Shown one piece after another: positions 34,153 to 43,350 of a DNA stretch of 64,000 nucleotides (positions are counted from its first letter, which is position 1; each line of letters starts with the position of its first letter). The stretch is from Bacteroidota bacterium (GTDB taxonomy: Bacteria; Bacteroidota; Bacteroidia; Bacteroidales; FEN-979), in NCBI GenBank assembly GCA_026391795.1, contig JAPLDI010000047.1:16045-80044 (forward strand), given 5' to 3'. The notes beneath the pieces are model-generated. The model was not told where the DNA came from and searched no databases. It worked only from the letters and a program-made list of their open reading frames with translations. Made by a program: the position numbers and the translations under genes.

Positions 34153-36060
34153 TTACATTCCTGTCAGCTCGGCACAATCAAACCAGAGTTCCTGTCCTCC
34201 CTGATACATAACCCGGAATTCGACACCGTTATAATCTTTGTCGAGGGTTGTTTTCAGGTCAAAGTACTGGTATGAATCCCGGCGCTGGAAGTCACAGGAA
34301 CGGATCGGCAAAGTTGCCAGGATTTTCTTGCCATATTCGGCGGAAATTTCCAGCACAGCAAGAGTCCGGGTCTCGAGTCCGGGTTCCGATCTCAAACGGT
34401 ACCTGACGAGAATAGTGCCGTGCTGCAGGGAGATGAAGGGGCCGAAAATAAAATGTTTCTTACGGTCATAATCCTTTGAAATAACGACTGATTTCCCCGA
34501 CTCCGCCAGCGGGTCTTCAACGACAATCCCCTGGTGTTGCATCTCGTTGCAGTTGAAGGTTCGTTTGTAATAAACCCGCTCATACTGGCATAAGTAAAGG
34601 TTCCCGATGGGGATCTCGGTTCCTTTGCGGGCAAGGATATGCCCAAACTGGGTGATTGTATCCGGGAATGTATCCATCCACCCATCCCTTGCCAGGTAAA
34701 GTTTCGGCATCCTGAAAACAGATTCGGCCAGGTAGTAGTTTCTTACCTGGCTTTTATCGTGGGGAGTTGCAACGATATGTTTTGTATCCATACACATGCT
34801 TAAATAGGCAACCCAATAATCCGAAATAATCCCGATATCGCCCAGTTTCCTGATATCACCCATTTCCGTCATCCGTGAGGGAACCCGCTTTGGGAAATAG
34901 AAATTGCTGAACGAGCTGATCGCGCCGCACAGGGCTACCGTGAAGAGGAGGATCAGGCGCAACTGCCTGTTATGCGAACCGGTTGCTTCCACGTAGAGCA
35001 ATACGGCAATCCATACAAAGATGTATACCAGCGTAAAATACCTTCGGTTGGTCCCATTCAGGAATACCCAGTGTGATAAAATAAGCAGAACGAATAAAAC
35101 GATGCCGTTCAGAGCAAAAAAGACGAACAATTTATTGGATGAACAGAACTTCATGAAGTGGCTTCGTGTATTCGATAGCCGCAGAATCAGGGGAGTACCG
35201 GCTACAATGGCCCATGCATAGATACTTTCCATGAAATTTTCGGAGGAAAATCTAAAAACCCGCCAGAGAGACCGGAACATTATGTTCAGAGTGGCGATAA
35301 TCTCTCCCGGGCGGTTGATGGCATGCGCGTAATAGTCATCGGTCCGCGTCGCCTTGTGCTTTGCATAGAGGATAAATGCAGTACCGGCAATGAACCATGC
35401 CAGTACCAACGCCGTATGAACAGATGTTTCCTTATCCTTAAAGAAGAAAAAATACCCCCTGTCTTTAAATGCCTGCCTGTATTTCCAGATTACAATCATG
35501 ACCAGGATCATCAATGATACGATTGCCAGATCGGAGACCCAGATGCACAGGATCCAGGTCAGGCAGGACAGGGAGAGCCACAGCAGCTGCCAGTAAAAGG
35601 ATACACCCATCTGCATCCTTTTTAAACAGTATATGGCGATAATTGTCAGACACATCTGAACTCCGAAGAGGGGCATCACCTGGTCCAGGAAATGCCAGCA
35701 GGGGAAGAACCAGACAAGTGCAAGAATGAGTTTAAGGTTACGGTTACGGAAAAAGGAAGCCATCGCAAAGAAACCAACAACCAGGATAAGGTAATGGATC
35801 AGCGAAACTGCCATTACCGGTGGAAACTTGTAAGCTTCAACCAGGATGTTTGCCAGCAAAGGGATCAGGCTTCCGCCCCTGTCCTGCCCCCAGAAATAAA
35901 GATCCGCGGGAAGGTTCAGGTCCTGCGACATGATGATGGTCACTGCCATGTCGGAATTCAGCAGCGGAAAGTTGATCGCGGAAAAGTTGTAAAATGAGAA
36001 GAGAATGAGCAGAATGAACAGGAGATAATAGAAAAGGGAAGGTATCCGTTTAGTGTTCAT
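34153..36060 (-). CDS. Second GT-C-like membrane protein with C-terminal beta domain
   Basis: A 635-aa protein with about 11 hydrophobic spans in residues 10-410. The loop after the first span has LLNSDMAVTIIMSQDL, an acidic position where GT-C glycosyltransferases keep their catalytic Asp. The last ~140 residues are soluble, with strands such as GTILVRYRLRSEP, RTLAVLEISAEYG and YNGVEFRVMYQGGQELW, probably a periplasmic beta-sandwich. The architecture matches the protein at 4603-6447 although direct sequence similarity is low. The function is unknown; a role in surface glycan or lipid modification is the best guess. No operon partner is evident. Confidence 0.7.
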   Translation of the reverse strand: MNTKRIPSLFYYLLFILLILFSFYNFSAINFPLLNSDMAVTIIMSQDLNLPADLYFWGQDRGGSLIPLLANILVEAYKFPPVMAVSLIHYLILVVGFFAMASFFRNRNLKLILALVWFFPCWHFLDQVMPLFGVQMCLTIIAIYCLKRMQMGVSFYWQLLWLSLSCLTWILCIWVSDLAIVSLMILVMIVIWKYRQAFKDRGYFFFFKDKETSVHTALVLAWFIAGTAFILYAKHKATRTDDYYAHAINRPGEIIATLNIMFRSLWRVFRFSSENFMESIYAWAIVAGTPLILRLSNTRSHFMKFCSSNKLFVFFALNGIVLFVLLILSHWVFLNGTNRRYFTLVYIFVWIAVLLYVEATGSHNRQLRLILLFTVALCGAISSFSNFYFPKRVPSRMTEMGDIRKLGDIGIISDYWVAYLSMCMDTKHIVATPHDKSQVRNYYLAESVFRMPKLYLARDGWMDTFPDTITQFGHILARKGTEIPIGNLYLCQYERVYYKRTFNCNEMQHQGIVVEDPLAESGKSVVISKDYDRKKHFIFGPFISLQHGTILVRYRLRSEPGLETRTLAVLEISAEYGKKILATLPIRSCDFQRRDSYQYFDLKTTLDKDYNGVEFRVMYQGGQELWFDCAELTGM

Positions 36061-36167
36061 AAGGATTCGTTAAAGGTTATATTCTGAAAAGATCAACATC
36101 GGGTTTTTGGTCAGATTGATTTTCATCCCCAAAATTAAAAACTAATTCCGGAAAGCAGCAGAATTAT

Positions 36168-36707
36168 TTAAGTACCTCCGATCTCCTTGTAGAGTTGTTT
36201 GAGAAGTTTCTTACCGTGTGCACGAAAGCCCGGTGTTTCTTCGTGCATTCTTAATTCAATGGAATCAACCAGCTCTTTTTTCATCTCAGGTTCCTGCTGC
36301 GAAATTTTATAAAGGACCTCCATCGAGTACATTTTCACGGCAACGGACTCACTGGAAGAGATGAGCCAGTCGAAACAAAGTGTGATCAACAGGCCGAGCT
36401 GGTCAGCGGGGAACCTTGACCGGGCCAACATCCGTAACGATTCCCTCTTCATTCCGTCGTGTGTGAAAGTTTCAAGACGGGTAACGATTTCTTCAAGGTA
36501 CCGTTCCAGAAGGTCGGGCCTCTTTTCAGTGACGGTATCCGTTACCCAGGCAGCTCTGCGGCTCACAGGTTCTTCGTTTTTAAGATAAATCATGATGAGT
36601 TCATCAAACAGTTCCGGCTTCTTTAAAATAAGATCCGCAATCAGATCTGTGTTTCTCCTGGAATTCTCAACCAGCAACAATGCCTCGAGGCTTTCTTCAT
36701 TCGTCAT
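36168..36707 (-). CDS. Helical-repeat (HEAT-like) protein of unknown function
   Basis: A 179-aa soluble protein made almost entirely of predicted helices of 12-18 residues, in pairs: FDELIMIYLKNEEPVSRRAA, then PDLLERYLEEIVTRLETF, MKRESLRMLARSR, VAVKMYSMEVLYKISQ and ELVDSIELRMHEE. The spacing and the RRAAW and RESLRML stretches are typical of HEAT/ARM-like repeats, which act as protein-binding scaffolds. There is no signal peptide and no catalytic motif. It stands alone, with a 403-bp gap on its upstream side. Confidence 0.7.
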   Translation of the reverse strand: MTNEESLEALLLVENSRRNTDLIADLILKKPELFDELIMIYLKNEEPVSRRAAWVTDTVTEKRPDLLERYLEEIVTRLETFTHDGMKRESLRMLARSRFPADQLGLLITLCFDWLISSSESVAVKMYSMEVLYKISQQEPEMKKELVDSIELRMHEETPGFRAHGKKLLKQLYKEIGGT

Positions 36708-37026
36708 TCTTCCTTCTTTGTTTTTTACTGTACTGACTATATTGTTTGCTTTTATACCTTGATTGCCAAACAGCCTTTCGTAAGACAGAATAATTGTATG
36801 GAATAACCGTACTTGCCTGATAACTAACTTTTACTATTCAGGTGAGCTGACTTTTATTTTTTTCAGGTTAATAGCTGCAATATGATCTTCATATTTATAA
36901 ATTATCCTGTGCAATGAGCCATCAATATGCTTTTCCGGTACAGAATGATGTCGTACACGATCCAAAAGTAGAAAGAATATTCAATGATTTTTCAGTAATA
37001 TCGTCAGTTTCTATGAAATTATGTCA

Positions 37027-37034
37027 TACTTTTG
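37027..37034 (+). promoter_or_regulatory. -7 promoter element for the decarboxylase gene
   Basis: TACTTTTG matches TAnnTTTG and lies 76 bp before the ATG at 37111, giving a leader of about 70 nt that contains the direct repeat at 37047-37098. Confidence 0.6.
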
Positions 37035-37046
37035 CCCACCCGTATA

Positions 37047-37098
37047 AATCCGGGTTACTTACATTGAGTAAAAATCTGTAATCCGTTTTACTTACATT
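37047..37098. repeat. Direct repeat in the leader of the decarboxylase gene
   Basis: AATCCGGGTTACTTACATT (37047-37065) and AATCCGTTTTACTTACATT (37080-37098) differ at two of 19 positions and are 33 bp apart, about three helical turns. They lie between the -7 box and the start codon. Confidence 0.75.
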
Positions 37099-37110
37099 TA
37101 ACAAAATAGT

Positions 37111-38505
37111 ATGAAAAATAAATACATTGATCTGATCGAACAGACCTTTGAATTTCCCCAGCCTGAATTTGAAGTCCAGGATAATGAACTTTATTTTCAT
37201 AAGGTTTCCCTGATGGACATCATCAAACAGTATGGTACCCCGCTCAGAATAAGTTACCTTCCCAAGATATCTACGCAGATTCAGGGAGCAAAAAGGCTGT
37301 TTAATGTTGCAATGGCGAAGGTTGATTACCAGGGTGATTACCATTATTGTTACTGCACAAAAAGCTCGCATTTCAATTTTGTTGTGGAAGAGGCCTTGAA
37401 GAATGAGATCAACCTTGAAACATCTTCCGCATTTGATATCCCCATCATTGAAGACCTGCACTCACGGGGATTATTCAGCAAGGACCAATACATCATCTGC
37501 AACGGCTTCAAACGGCCTTTGTACATTGAATACATTGTAAATCTTGTCAACCAGGGATTCAAAAACACAACCCCGGTACTGGATAACCTTTTCGAACTTG
37601 ATAAATATGAGAACCTGATCGGCAACAACCGTATGAAGATCGGGATCCGCATTGCATCGGAAGAAGAGCCCAAATTCGATTTTTACACATCCCGGCTCGG
37701 GATCCGGTACAATGATATTCTTCCCTATTATGTCGATAAGATTAAGGACAACCCGAAGTTTGAACTTAAGATGCTTCATTTTTTCCTGAATACCGGGATC
37801 AAGGATACGGCCTATTACTGGAACGAATTGCACAAAAGCGTAAGTGTATACTGTGACCTTAAGAAGATCTGTCCGGAACTGACTGCCCTGAATATCGGTG
37901 GAGGTCTGCCGATCAAAAACTCGCTTGATTTTTCCTATGACTATGAATACATGGCCGAGGAGATCATCTCGCAGATCAAGAGCATTTGCGAACGTAATGA
38001 GGTACCTGAACCGGATGTTTTTACAGAATTCGGACAATACACCGTTGGGGAAAGCGGAGCCGTCCTGTTCTCCATTATTGACCAGAAAAGGCAGAACGAC
38101 AGGGAGGTCTGGAACATGATCGACAGTTCTTTCATGAACACGTTGCCTGATACCTGGGCCAGTAACCAGAAATTTATTTTACTGGCCATCAATAACTGGG
38201 ATGTGGAATATGAACGCGTCTTCCTGGGTGGGCTGACCTGCGACAGTGAAGATTATTACAATGCTGAAGGACATACCAATGCTGTTTACCTTCCGAAATT
38301 CCAGGAAAAAGTACCGCAATACATCGGGTTGTTCCATACCGGGGCTTATCAGGAGGCGATCGGCGGTTACGGCGGCATCCAGCATTGCCTGATCCCGGCA
38401 CCGAAACACGTTCTTATTGACCTTGATGAGAATGATGAAGTCACTTACAAGCTTTTTTCCAAAGAACAGAGCTTTAAATCCATGCTTAAAATTCTTGGGT
38501 ATTGA
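37111..38505 (+). CDS. Arginine decarboxylase-type PLP enzyme (fold III, short form)
   Basis: A 464-aa cytosolic enzyme of the alanine-racemase-like fold. The PLP Lys is in YCYCTKSSHF (about residue 88). ETSSAFDI, FLNTGIKD, NIGGGLPI (phosphate loop) and FTEFGQYTVGESGA follow in the order found in DapDC/ODC/ADC enzymes. The C-terminal part has LTCDSEDYY (Cys-Asp of the active site) and GAYQEAIGG. Proteins of this length and start are commonly annotated as arginine decarboxylase in Bacteroidota, but they are far shorter than E. coli SpeA (about 660 aa). Other substrates such as diaminopimelate or carboxynorspermidine cannot be ruled out. The DHS-like gene follows after 125 bp, supporting polyamine synthesis. 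Confidence 0.8.
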   Translation: MKNKYIDLIEQTFEFPQPEFEVQDNELYFHKVSLMDIIKQYGTPLRISYLPKISTQIQGAKRLFNVAMAKVDYQGDYHYCYCTKSSHFNFVVEEALKNEINLETSSAFDIPIIEDLHSRGLFSKDQYIICNGFKRPLYIEYIVNLVNQGFKNTTPVLDNLFELDKYENLIGNNRMKIGIRIASEEEPKFDFYTSRLGIRYNDILPYYVDKIKDNPKFELKMLHFFLNTGIKDTAYYWNELHKSVSVYCDLKKICPELTALNIGGGLPIKNSLDFSYDYEYMAEEIISQIKSICERNEVPEPDVFTEFGQYTVGESGAVLFSIIDQKRQNDREVWNMIDSSFMNTLPDTWASNQKFILLAINNWDVEYERVFLGGLTCDSEDYYNAEGHTNAVYLPKFQEKVPQYIGLFHTGAYQEAIGGYGGIQHCLIPAPKHVLIDLDENDEVTYKLFSKEQSFKSMLKILGY

Positions 38506-38579
38506 CCCTTTTAAAAATTCATAAATCGATCAACGATCCTCGAATTATATCCGGAAGTAAGGCTTCTGAAAAGAATTTT

Positions 38580-38587
38580 TACTTTTG
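38580..38587 (+). promoter_or_regulatory. -7 promoter element for the DHS-like gene
   Basis: TACTTTTG matches TAnnTTTG, 43 bp before the ATG at 38631. The DHS-like gene thus has its own promoter besides any read-through from the decarboxylase gene. Confidence 0.6.
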
Positions 38588-38630
38588 CAGTAGTTTATAA
38601 AAGTTATTATAATAAAATCCATCCATCGAT

Positions 38631-39647
38631 ATGAAGAAAAAAGAGTTCCTGAAAAATCCGGTCAAGCATTTTGATGTAAAGAAAATCAATGCAATACCCA
38701 TCATCGATGCCATGAGGGACATGTCATTCACCTCCCGTGACACTGCCGGCGCAGCAGATATCCTGAACCGGATGATCAGGGACAAAGGATGTACAGTGTT
38801 CCTGACCATTGCCGGGAGTACCAGTGCCGGTGGTTGTATGCAGGTTTATGTCGACATGGTCAAGAGCAACATGGTGGATGCCATCATTGCAACCGGAGCC
38901 TCAATCGTGGATATGGATTTTTTTGAGGCACTCGGGTATAAGCATTACCAGGGATCCTACAACGCCGATGATAAGCAGCTAAGGGCATTGTATATCGACA
39001 GGATTTATGATACCTACATCGATGAAGAAGAACTGCAGGCATGTGACATGACCATCGGAAAGATCGCTGATTCACTGGAGCCCAGGCCTTATTCGTCCCG
39101 GGAGTTCATCTGGGAGATGGGAAAATACCTGAAGAAAAATTCGAAGAAGAAAGATTCGCTCGTGCAGGCCTGTTATGAGCACAATGTTCCCATTTTCTGC
39201 CCGGCCTTCAGTGACAGCAGTGCGGGGTTTGGCCTCGTAAAGCACCAGTGGACCCATCCGGAGAAACATGTTTCCATCGATTCCGTCAAGGATTTTCTCG
39301 AACTGACCCTGATCAAAATGAAAGCAAAAACATCCGGGCTCTTTATGATCGGCGGGGGAGTGCCCAAAAACTTCGTTCAGGACACGGTCATCTGCGCGGA
39401 GGTGCTCGGGAAAGAGGTTCCCATGCATAAATATGCTGTTCAGATCACCGTTGCCGATTCACGTGATGGTGCCTGTTCCAGTTCCACACTGAAAGAGGCC
39501 TCCTCCTGGGGGAAAGTTGACACCGTTTATGAAAAGATGGTCTATGCTGAAGCCACCTCAGTTCTGCCGTTGATTGTCAGCTATGTTTACCACAAAGGCG
39601 ACTGGAAGAAGCGGAAAAAGTATGAGTGGGCGAAGATCTATAAGTAG
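38631..39647 (+). CDS. Deoxyhypusine synthase-like protein
   Basis: A 338-aa NAD-dependent enzyme of the DHS family. VFLTIAGSTSAGG and AIIATGASIVDMDF are the early nucleotide-site motifs, CPAFSDSSAGFG and FMIGGGVPKNFVQD the middle ones, and AVQITVADSRDG then ASSWGKVDTVYE the end. The Lys of SWGK corresponds to the catalytic Lys of deoxyhypusine synthase that carries the butylimine. Bacteria lack eIF5A, so the usual protein substrate is missing. Related enzymes make homospermidine, and the neighbouring decarboxylase supports a role in polyamine synthesis. The exact product is unknown. Confidence 0.85.
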   Translation: MKKKEFLKNPVKHFDVKKINAIPIIDAMRDMSFTSRDTAGAADILNRMIRDKGCTVFLTIAGSTSAGGCMQVYVDMVKSNMVDAIIATGASIVDMDFFEALGYKHYQGSYNADDKQLRALYIDRIYDTYIDEEELQACDMTIGKIADSLEPRPYSSREFIWEMGKYLKKNSKKKDSLVQACYEHNVPIFCPAFSDSSAGFGLVKHQWTHPEKHVSIDSVKDFLELTLIKMKAKTSGLFMIGGGVPKNFVQDTVICAEVLGKEVPMHKYAVQITVADSRDGACSSSTLKEASSWGKVDTVYEKMVYAEATSVLPLIVSYVYHKGDWKKRKKYEWAKIYK

Positions 39648-39656
39648 CGTTCTGAA

Positions 39657-39702
39657 GTCAGAGGTCAGAGATCGGAAGATAGAAGATAGAAGATAGAAGA
39701 TT
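39657..39702. repeat. 7-bp tandem tract (GTCAGAG then GAAGATA)
   Basis: GTCAGAG twice, a linking ATCGG, then GAAGATA three times and GAAGATT. It lies between the stop of the DHS-like gene and the stop of the ABC permease gene. Confidence 0.85.
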
Positions 39703-39726
39703 AATTTTTACTCACCAGTTCACCAG

Positions 39727-41103
39727 CTAATTGCGGTACTTCAGCCATTTCCACAGTTCCTTGTAGGTAACCTTCTTTCCGTACATCAGGATTCCTGTCC
39801 GGTATATTTTTGCAGCCATCCACGTCGTTCCGAGAAATCCGGCAACAAGCAAGGTCATGGAAAGGATGATCTGAAAATAGGGCACACCGAATGGGATCCG
39901 GATCATCATGATAACAGGAGATGTGAAGGGGAAAATCGAAAACCAGAATGCAACCGGGCCATTAGGTTCCTGAATCACAAACTGAGCCATTACAATCGAC
40001 AAAATCAGGGGCACTGTAAGCGGCACCATGAATTGCTGTGTATCCGCCTCGCTGTCGACGGCTGATCCGACAGCTGCAAAAAGAGCGGCATAAAGAAGGT
40101 ATCCAAACAGGAAAAAGAAGAGGAACATCCCGATCATAACGGGGAAATCGATGGATTCGATAGCAGCAATCACCTCATTTGTCTGTTCTGATGTAACTTT
40201 GGTTGAATCCGCGGCGTTTGGCAGCTGCATCGCTGTCATTCCGTTTGTCCTCGATTTCATTAATTGTTCGGCGGTATGGCCTGTTTTATTCTTCGAGGAA
40301 AAAGACGATGTTGCAATGGTCACAATGGTACCGGTGAGGATAACCCACAACAGGAACTGGGTCAGTCCGACCAACCCGATACCCGCGATCTTTCCCATCA
40401 TCAGCTGGAACGGTTTGACGGAGGATATGATCACTTCAATGATGCGGTTTGTCTTTTCTTCAATCACCCCGCGCATCACCTGGGAACCGAAAAGGAAAAT
40501 AAAGAAGTAGATAAGGATTCCGCTGAACATCCCCAGGACCATGCTCACTTCAGGGTAACTTTTTTCCTCTTTCCCTTCATCCCCAATCTTGATTGTGCTT
40601 ATATCAACACTGGCTTTTATGGAACGAAGGATGTCATCGGTTGTGAGTTTTGCGTCCTCCGACAGTTTCAGATCTCTGATCTTGGCTTCCAGCTTTAACT
40701 CCTCCACCCGTTTTCCCATTACATTTTTGATGTAACTCTTCACATTCATGTTAACCTGGCTCTTGGAATAAAGTATGGCCGAGCTGGGAAGCGATAATTC
40801 TGTTTTTGGGATGTAGAGCAGGGCATAATCGCCGCTTTTGGTGAAGGAGGATTTTGCCGAGCCGATATCGCTGACAAGGTAATGGAATTTGATGCTCTCA
40901 GAGTCTTTGAATTTTCCGTAGAAAAAACCGGTCTCATCAATCACAGATACCGATTTTATTTCGTTTGTCATCGTTGCGATGTATACCGGTACAATCATAA
41001 TGGCAGCCATCAGCAATGGTCCGAGAATTGTCATAACAATAAAGGACCTTTTTCTGACGCGGGTCAGGTATTCTCTTCGGATGATCAGGAGGATCTTATT
41101 CAT
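39727..41103 (-). CDS. ABC-2 type exporter permease (NatB-like)
   Basis: A 458-aa membrane protein. The N-terminus IIRREYLTRVRKRSFIV leads into the first span (about 22-44). A large external domain of about 150 residues follows, then five more spans between residues 195 and 440 with FIFLFGSQVMRGVIEEKTNR, the hallmark of NatB/YhaP-type permeases. It forms an exporter with the ATPase encoded directly upstream, whose gene it overlaps by 4 bp. Substrates of this class include Na+, antibiotics and lipids; none can be assigned here. Confidence 0.88.
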   Translation of the reverse strand: MNKILLIIRREYLTRVRKRSFIVMTILGPLLMAAIMIVPVYIATMTNEIKSVSVIDETGFFYGKFKDSESIKFHYLVSDIGSAKSSFTKSGDYALLYIPKTELSLPSSAILYSKSQVNMNVKSYIKNVMGKRVEELKLEAKIRDLKLSEDAKLTTDDILRSIKASVDISTIKIGDEGKEEKSYPEVSMVLGMFSGILIYFFIFLFGSQVMRGVIEEKTNRIIEVIISSVKPFQLMMGKIAGIGLVGLTQFLLWVILTGTIVTIATSSFSSKNKTGHTAEQLMKSRTNGMTAMQLPNAADSTKVTSEQTNEVIAAIESIDFPVMIGMFLFFFLFGYLLYAALFAAVGSAVDSEADTQQFMVPLTVPLILSIVMAQFVIQEPNGPVAFWFSIFPFTSPVIMMIRIPFGVPYFQIILSMTLLVAGFLGTTWMAAKIYRTGILMYGKKVTYKELWKWLKYRN

Positions 41104-42050
41104 ATCTTTTCGCTTGAAGAAGTGGAAGGATCGGGATGCTGACTGGTAACAGTCCGGATGAATATATCGTTCATACTTGGAATGATCTCGTTGACGGAAT
41201 GTATCATTACATGAGGGATTACCTGGCGGATGAGATCATTGGGAGTTGCTTCAGCCGGGATGCGGATCCTCGCTTTGAGATGCTCATTCACAGGGTTGAG
41301 TTCCAGGCATTCAAAGGAGGAGGGCAGGAAAGTGCGCAAGTCGCCGTCAAATTTTGAAAACTGTACTTCGAAGGTGTTTGTTTTGTAAGTCTTTTTGATC
41401 TCCCACACATTTCCTTCGAGTATCTTGCGGGCATTGTTGATCAATGCGATATTGTCGCAGAGCTCTTCAACAGAAGCCATGTTGTGCGTTGAAAAGATGA
41501 TGGTGGATCCTTTTTTCTGAAGCTGCAGGATCTCTTCTTTGAGAAGGTTGACGTTGATCGGGTCAAAACCGCTGAATGGCTCATCAAAGATCAGCATCGT
41601 GGGTTCATGGATGATGGTGACGATGAACTGAACCTTCTGCTGCATTCCTTTTGAAAGTTCTTCAACCTTTCGGTTCCACCATGAGGTAATCTCAAATTTT
41701 TCGAACCAGTACTTCAGTTTGGTTAGGGCATCATGCCGGCTCAGCCCTTTCAGCTGGGTGAGGTAAAGCGCCTGTTCCCCGATTTTCATCTTCTTGTATA
41801 GTCCTCGCTCTTCGGGAAGGTAGCCGATGCTGAAGATATCGGAAGGTGTCATGGGGTTGCCCCTGAAGTAAAGTTCACCTTCATCAGGTGCCAGGATCCG
41901 GTTCACAATCCGGATAAAAGTTGTTTTTCCGGCGCCATTGGGTCCAAGAAGCCCGAAGATACTCCCTTCAGGCACATTGATATCGACCCTGTCCAGGGCT
42001 TTGTGTTGGGCAAATGTCTTAGTGACATTTTTAGCAATAAAGAGATCCAT
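41100..42050 (-). CDS. ABC exporter ATP-binding protein (NatA-like)
   Basis: A 316-aa ATPase. Walker A is GPNGAGKTTFIR (about residues 37-48), Q-loop YLPEERGLY, signature ELSKGMQQKVQF, Walker B LIFDEPFSGFDP and switch His FSTHNM. About 85 extra C-terminal residues follow the ATPase core, as in NatA-type subunits. It pairs with the permease downstream (4-bp overlap). It is 33 bp after dnaJ on the same strand, so it probably belongs to the DUF4290-murA-grpE-dnaJ run. Confidence 0.92.
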   Translation of the reverse strand: MDLFIAKNVTKTFAQHKALDRVDINVPEGSIFGLLGPNGAGKTTFIRIVNRILAPDEGELYFRGNPMTPSDIFSIGYLPEERGLYKKMKIGEQALYLTQLKGLSRHDALTKLKYWFEKFEITSWWNRKVEELSKGMQQKVQFIVTIIHEPTMLIFDEPFSGFDPINVNLLKEEILQLQKKGSTIIFSTHNMASVEELCDNIALINNARKILEGNVWEIKKTYKTNTFEVQFSKFDGDLRTFLPSSFECLELNPVNEHLKARIRIPAEATPNDLIRQVIPHVMIHSVNEIIPSMNDIFIRTVTSQHPDPSTSSSEKI

Positions 42051-42083
42051 CGGGGTCAGTCTTATGATGAAATGGAAAGGGTA

Positions 42084-43253
42084 TTATTCGAAAATATCTT
42101 TCATCCGTGAAAAAATGTTTTTGTCACGAGCAGAAGGATTCGGCTTGAAATTCGGTGAATTGCCCAGTTTTTCCAGGGTCGCTTTTTCTTCTTTTGAGAG
42201 GTTACGGGGAATCCATACATGAATGGTGATCAGCAGGTCACCTTTGCCTTCCCACTGATTTACATTGGCCAGTCCTTTCCCTTTTAACCGGAGTACTTTT
42301 CCGCTTTGCGTTCCGGGTTCAATTTTGATTTTTGCCTTGCCATCGATCGTGGGGATCTCCGCCGAGGTTCCGAGTGCGGCCTCGGTTATTGTAATATAAT
42401 GTTCATAATGAAGGTTGTCCCCGTCTCTTATCAGGTCGGGATGTGCAATCTCCTCAATTTGTACGAATAGGTCGCCCGGTACCCCGCTGCGGGCAGCTGC
42501 ATTACCTTTCCCGTTTACAGAGAGCTGCATGCCTTCTGCAACGCCGGCAGGGATCCGGATACTGATCACCTCTTCTCCTTTAACGATACCGTTTCCGGCA
42601 CAACTCTGACATTTATCGGTGATGATCTGTCCTTCGCCTCCGCATTGCGGGCAGGGAGAGGAAGTTTGCATCTGCCCAAGGAAGGTGCTTGTAACACGGG
42701 TGACAGTACCACTTCCGTGGCAGGTTGAACAGGTCTGGTAGGCACTTCCGCCTTTGGCACCTGTTCCTTTACAGGTAGTGCACTGGATGTATTTGTTGAC
42801 CTTGATCTTTTTTTCAACGCCATGCGCGATCTCATCCAGCGTAAGTCTTACTTTTACCCGCAGGTTGGAACCCCGGTTCACGGCTCTTCTTCCACGACCG
42901 CCACCTCCGAACATGGAACCAAATGAATCATCAAAGCCGCCTCCTCCGAAAATATCCCCGAAGTGACGGAATATATCATCCATGCTCATGCTGCCGCTGA
43001 AGCCGCCGCCAAAGCCTGAGGCATTATTTCCCATTCCGGCATGCCCGAACTGGTCATACCGTTTCCGTTTCTCGGCATCGCTGAGCACCTCATAGGCTTC
43101 AGCAGCTTCCTTGAATTTTTCTTCGGCAGCTTTGTTGTCAGGATTTTTATCCGGATGATATTTCAATGCCTGCTGACGATAAGCTTTTTTGATCTCTTCA
43201 GGAGTGGCATTTCTGGAGACTTCCAGTATTTCGTAATAATCACGTTTGGACAT
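42084..43253 (-). CDS. dnaJ: Chaperone protein DnaJ
   Basis: A 389-aa Hsp40. The J domain has HPD at residues 33-35, which stimulates DnaK ATPase. A Gly/Phe-rich stretch follows (about 75-125). Four zinc-finger repeats come next: [32 protein letters not shown]. The C-terminal substrate-binding beta domains end the protein. It is downstream of grpE with a 96-bp gap holding two heptamer tracts, one starting right at the dnaJ start codon. No dnaK is in the window. Confidence 0.97.
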   Translation of the reverse strand: MSKRDYYEILEVSRNATPEEIKKAYRQQALKYHPDKNPDNKAAEEKFKEAAEAYEVLSDAEKRKRYDQFGHAGMGNNASGFGGGFSGSMSMDDIFRHFGDIFGGGGFDDSFGSMFGGGGRGRRAVNRGSNLRVKVRLTLDEIAHGVEKKIKVNKYIQCTTCKGTGAKGGSAYQTCSTCHGSGTVTRVTSTFLGQMQTSSPCPQCGGEGQIITDKCQSCAGNGIVKGEEVISIRIPAGVAEGMQLSVNGKGNAAARSGVPGDLFVQIEEIAHPDLIRDGDNLHYEHYITITEAALGTSAEIPTIDGKAKIKIEPGTQSGKVLRLKGKGLANVNQWEGKGDLLITIHVWIPRNLSKEEKATLEKLGNSPNFKPNPSARDKNIFSRMKDIFE

Positions 43254-43254
43254 C

Positions 43255-43282
43255 AGGTAATAGGTTCAAGGTATTAGGTTCA
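43255..43282. repeat. Four tandem AGGTTCA-type heptamers upstream of dnaJ
   Basis: AGGTAAT, AGGTTCA, AGGTATT, AGGTTCA. The tract begins one base upstream of the dnaJ start codon (43251-43253, minus strand), so it occupies the translation initiation region. Confidence 0.85.
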
Positions 43283-43309
43283 GGTTTCTGGTTTGGATGT
43301 CTATTTTCT

Positions 43310-43350
43310 CTATACTCTATTAACCATTCACCATTCACTTATCACTTTGT
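43310..43350. repeat. Second 7-bp tandem tract in the grpE-dnaJ gap
   Basis: CTATACT, CTATTAA, CCATTCA, CCATTCA, CTTATCA, CTTTGTT, in register. It ends at the grpE stop codon (43350, minus strand). The 96-bp gap therefore holds two tracts with different units. Confidence 0.8.

Larger units (their letters stand above)
36708..37110. other. 403-bp gap between divergent genes
   Basis: No gene. On the plus strand it holds the -7 box at 37027 and a 19-bp direct repeat at 37047-37098, both belonging to the decarboxylase gene. On the minus strand TACTTTTG at 36963-36970 is a possible promoter for the helical-repeat gene, though it would give a leader of about 250 nt and has no clear -33 element. Confidence 0.5.
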
